A stretch of 64,000 bases of DNA from an uncultured Victivallales bacterium (GTDB taxonomy: Bacteria; Verrucomicrobiota; Lentisphaeria; Oligosphaerales; JAFGRS01), in assembly GCA_903837355.1 (NCBI GenBank), contig CAILUI010000238.1:1-64000 (forward strand). The letters are read 5' to 3'. This document shows, in pieces, positions 62,560-64,000 of this stretch (position 1 is its first letter; each line of letters starts with the position of its first letter). The notes beneath the pieces are model-generated. The model had not been told where the DNA came from, searched no databases, and was given only the letters and a program-made list of their open reading frames with translations. Made by a program: the position numbers and the translations under genes.

Positions 62560-62702
62560 AGGGATGACTCTCCGTGCGTCCGGTGCCTGCAGAATGCAGA
62601 CGCACTATAGCACGGGCGCCGCGCACGGCGGGGTGCTGCGCACGGCGGGTACTGCCCGTGAGGCCACGGGCGGTCCAGGAGGAATGGAGCGGCCGCGACT
62701 CG

Positions 62703-62781
62703 CGGCCAGAGCCGACCCGACGGTCGGCGGTCCCAGGAGATCGGCGGCGGCCAGAGCCGACCCGACGGTCGGCGGTCCCAG
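62703..62781. repeat. Two 34-bp direct repeats with an internal hairpin, 45-bp period
   Basis: An identical 34-bp sequence occurs at 62703-62736 and 62748-62781. Each copy contains GCCGACC-CGAC-GGTCGGC, a perfect 7-bp stem with a four-base loop. A shorter pair of GCGCACGGCGGG words lies just upstream (about 62617-62650). The repeats sit in the 239-bp gap between the divergent sialidase-like fragment and the beta-helix gene, ending 17 bp before that gene's start, so they could be in its leader RNA. Similar palindromic spacer repeats are common in some PVC genomes. Confidence 0.75.
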
Positions 62782-62798
62782 AGTGATGGAGGATGACC

Positions 62799-64000
62799 AT
62801 GATGCAAGGCCTGTTCCTGACTGCAATCCTGAGCGGGGCCTGCTGCGCGGCGGCGCCGACGGTGTGGTATGTAGCGCCTGCTGGCAACGACACGTGGACA
62901 GGCCAGAGCGCGGGGGCCAATGCCGAGCGCACGGATGGGCCGTTTGCGACGCTGGCTGCCGCCCGCGACGCGAGCCGCAAGGTCCCTGGCGCAGCGCGCC
63001 GGATAATGCTGGCGGCGGGACGGTACTTCCTGGCGGAAACACTGGTTCTGGACGCCCGTGACGCGGGGCTGACCCTCGTCGGTGCCGGGGCCGGAAAGAC
63101 GATCCTCTACGGCGGGAAACAGCTCCAGGGCTGGGCTGCGGCTGGCGACACGCTGTGGTCGGCGGCGTTGCCGGCGGACCCAGCGGACTGGTCTTTCCGC
63201 GTGCTCGTCGTCAACGATGCCATCCAGGACCGGGCCCGGCTGCCCGAGAAGGGGTACCTAGAGCACGAGACCACGTTCAGCGTGCGCTGGATGAGCACGG
63301 CGGGCGGCGGTTGGGAGCGCAAACCCACTGCCGAGGAACTGACCACCCTACGCTACAAGGCCGGCGACCTGCCGGCGGACCTGCGCGCCGAGAACGCCGA
63401 GGTGACCGTCAGCCACATGTGGGACGAGTCTACCGTCGGCGTTGCCCGGCACGATGCCGCAACCCGGACGCTGACCTTTGCCAGCCCCTGCGAGCATCCG
63501 CCCGGCGCCTTTGGCGTGCCGCGCTATGCCATCTGGAACACGCGGGAAGGGATGACGCGGCCGGGGCAGTGGTACCTGGACCGCGTCGAACGCAAGGTCT
63601 ACTACTGGCCGCGTGCCGGGGAAGAGATGGCCAGCGCGGTGGTGGTGGCGCCGCTCCTGGAGTCGCTGATTCGGGTGGCCGGCGAGGCCCAGGCGCACGC
63701 CCGTGACCTCGGCATTCAGGCCCTGACGCTCTCAGCCACCCACGCGCCGCTGAAGCCGGCCGGCTTCGGTGCGGTCAACTGGCCTGGCGCCATTGACGTC
63801 GCCTATGCCGATCGGGTCGCAGTCCAGGATGTTGAGGTGGCCAACGCGGGTGGCTGGGGTGTCCGCGAGTGGGGCGGCCAGGAACTCAGCGTACAGCGCT
63901 CGCGGCTGCATCATCTGGGCGGCGGCGGCGTTCGTTTCGGGAGCGGGGCGCGGATCGACGGCAACGCCATCCACGATATCGGGCTGGTCAGCGCCAGCGC
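62799..64000 (+). CDS. Right-handed parallel beta-helix exoprotein, 3' end beyond the window
   Basis: The open frame from the ATG at 62799 (GGAGG six bases upstream) runs to the right edge, so at least 400 residues are encoded and the C-terminus is not seen. The signal peptide is MMQGLFLTAILSGACCAAA. WYVAPAGNDTWTGQSAG, DGPFATLAAARDA and AGRYFLAETLVL mark the DUF1565-like entry, and beta-helix rungs follow from about residue 280 (IDVAYADRVAVQDVEVANAGGWGVREWGGQELSVQRSRLHHLGGGG by pieces). It is related to the lipoprotein at 59625-62357, with the same GND-W-(S/T)G opening, but faces the opposite way. Substrate unknown. Confidence 0.85.
   Translation, partial: MMQGLFLTAILSGACCAAAPTVWYVAPAGNDTWTGQSAGANAERTDGPFATLAAARDASRKVPGAARRIMLAAGRYFLAETLVLDARDAGLTLVGAGAGKTILYGGKQLQGWAAAGDTLWSAALPADPADWSFRVLVVNDAIQDRARLPEKGYLEHETTFSVRWMSTAGGGWERKPTAEELTTLRYKAGDLPADLRAENAEVTVSHMWDESTVGVARHDAATRTLTFASPCEHPPGAFGVPRYAIWNTREGMTRPGQWYLDRVERKVYYWPRAGEEMASAVVVAPLLESLIRVAGEAQAHARDLGIQALTLSATHAPLKPAGFGAVNWPGAIDVAYADRVAVQDVEVANAGGWGVREWGGQELSVQRSRLHHLGGGGVRFGSGARIDGNAIHDIGLVSAS

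Noticed and set aside
62580-63061. Overlapping frames around the right-edge repeats
   Set aside because: They read the palindromic repeats or the wrong frame of the beta-helix gene; the frame from 62799 has a signal peptide and family motifs.

Overview
The window is high-GC DNA with tightly packed genes, many joined by 1-4 bp stop/start overlaps, from a free-living bacterium. No rRNA, transposase, integrase or CRISPR array is visible. Several gene types point to the PVC group or a neighbouring phylum such as Lentisphaerota, Kiritimatiellota or Hydrogenedentota: a hydrazine-synthase-alpha-like/FGE-fold fusion with two haem motifs, an ExbB/ExbD cluster with a TonB-like protein carrying a terpenoid-cyclase-type toroid, and beta-helix exoproteins. 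This assignment is inference; no phylogenetic marker was computed.

Region 1 (about 0.3-25.3 kb, almost all minus strand) is a cell-surface glycan locus. It holds glycosyltransferases of several folds (GT2, GT4, GT9, membrane GT-C types), two AsnB-like amidotransferases, a DegT-type sugar aminotransferase, an NDP-sugar epimerase, an O-antigen ligase/polymerase-like membrane protein, an FkbM methyltransferase, a PglK/MsbA-type ABC flippase and a GmhB-like heptose bisphosphate phosphatase. Its right part is headed by a winged-helix regulator and a PPP-type phosphatase behind a clear sigma70-type promoter with a palindromic operator candidate. mutS2 is translationally coupled to the end of the left part. 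A decayed ERCC4/HhH nuclease-like gene lies inside the operon.

Region 2 (25.3-31.1 kb) is housekeeping: aldo/keto reductase, Lon protease, glycerophosphodiester phosphodiesterase and TatD, with a broken glycoside-hydrolase-like fragment. Region 3 (31.1-39.4 kb) is the most system-like block. A giant secreted TPR/coiled-coil protein, a small secreted protein, ExbB, two ExbDs and a TonB/TolA-like protein (Ser-x3-His in the transmembrane helix, alpha/alpha-toroid in the periplasm) look like a proton-motive-force-driven envelope machine. Region 4 (39.6-46 kb) has a tRNA-Pro and a type IV pilus/type II secretion motor set (PilC, PilT and two PilB/GspE paralogues) behind a near-consensus promoter.

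Region 5 (46.2-55.2 kb): gmhA diverges from dnaN-recF across an AT-rich gap that could be part of the replication origin. recF runs into an EamA transporter, an FGGY sugar kinase and mtaB through coupled starts, followed by a sialidase-fold protein and a CorA-family protein with an altered GMN motif. Region 6 (55.2-64 kb) holds exoproteins: the 1375-residue haem/FGE fusion, a 910-residue beta-helix lipoprotein, fragments of other exoprotein genes, a short hairpin repeat pair, and a second beta-helix gene that runs off the right edge.
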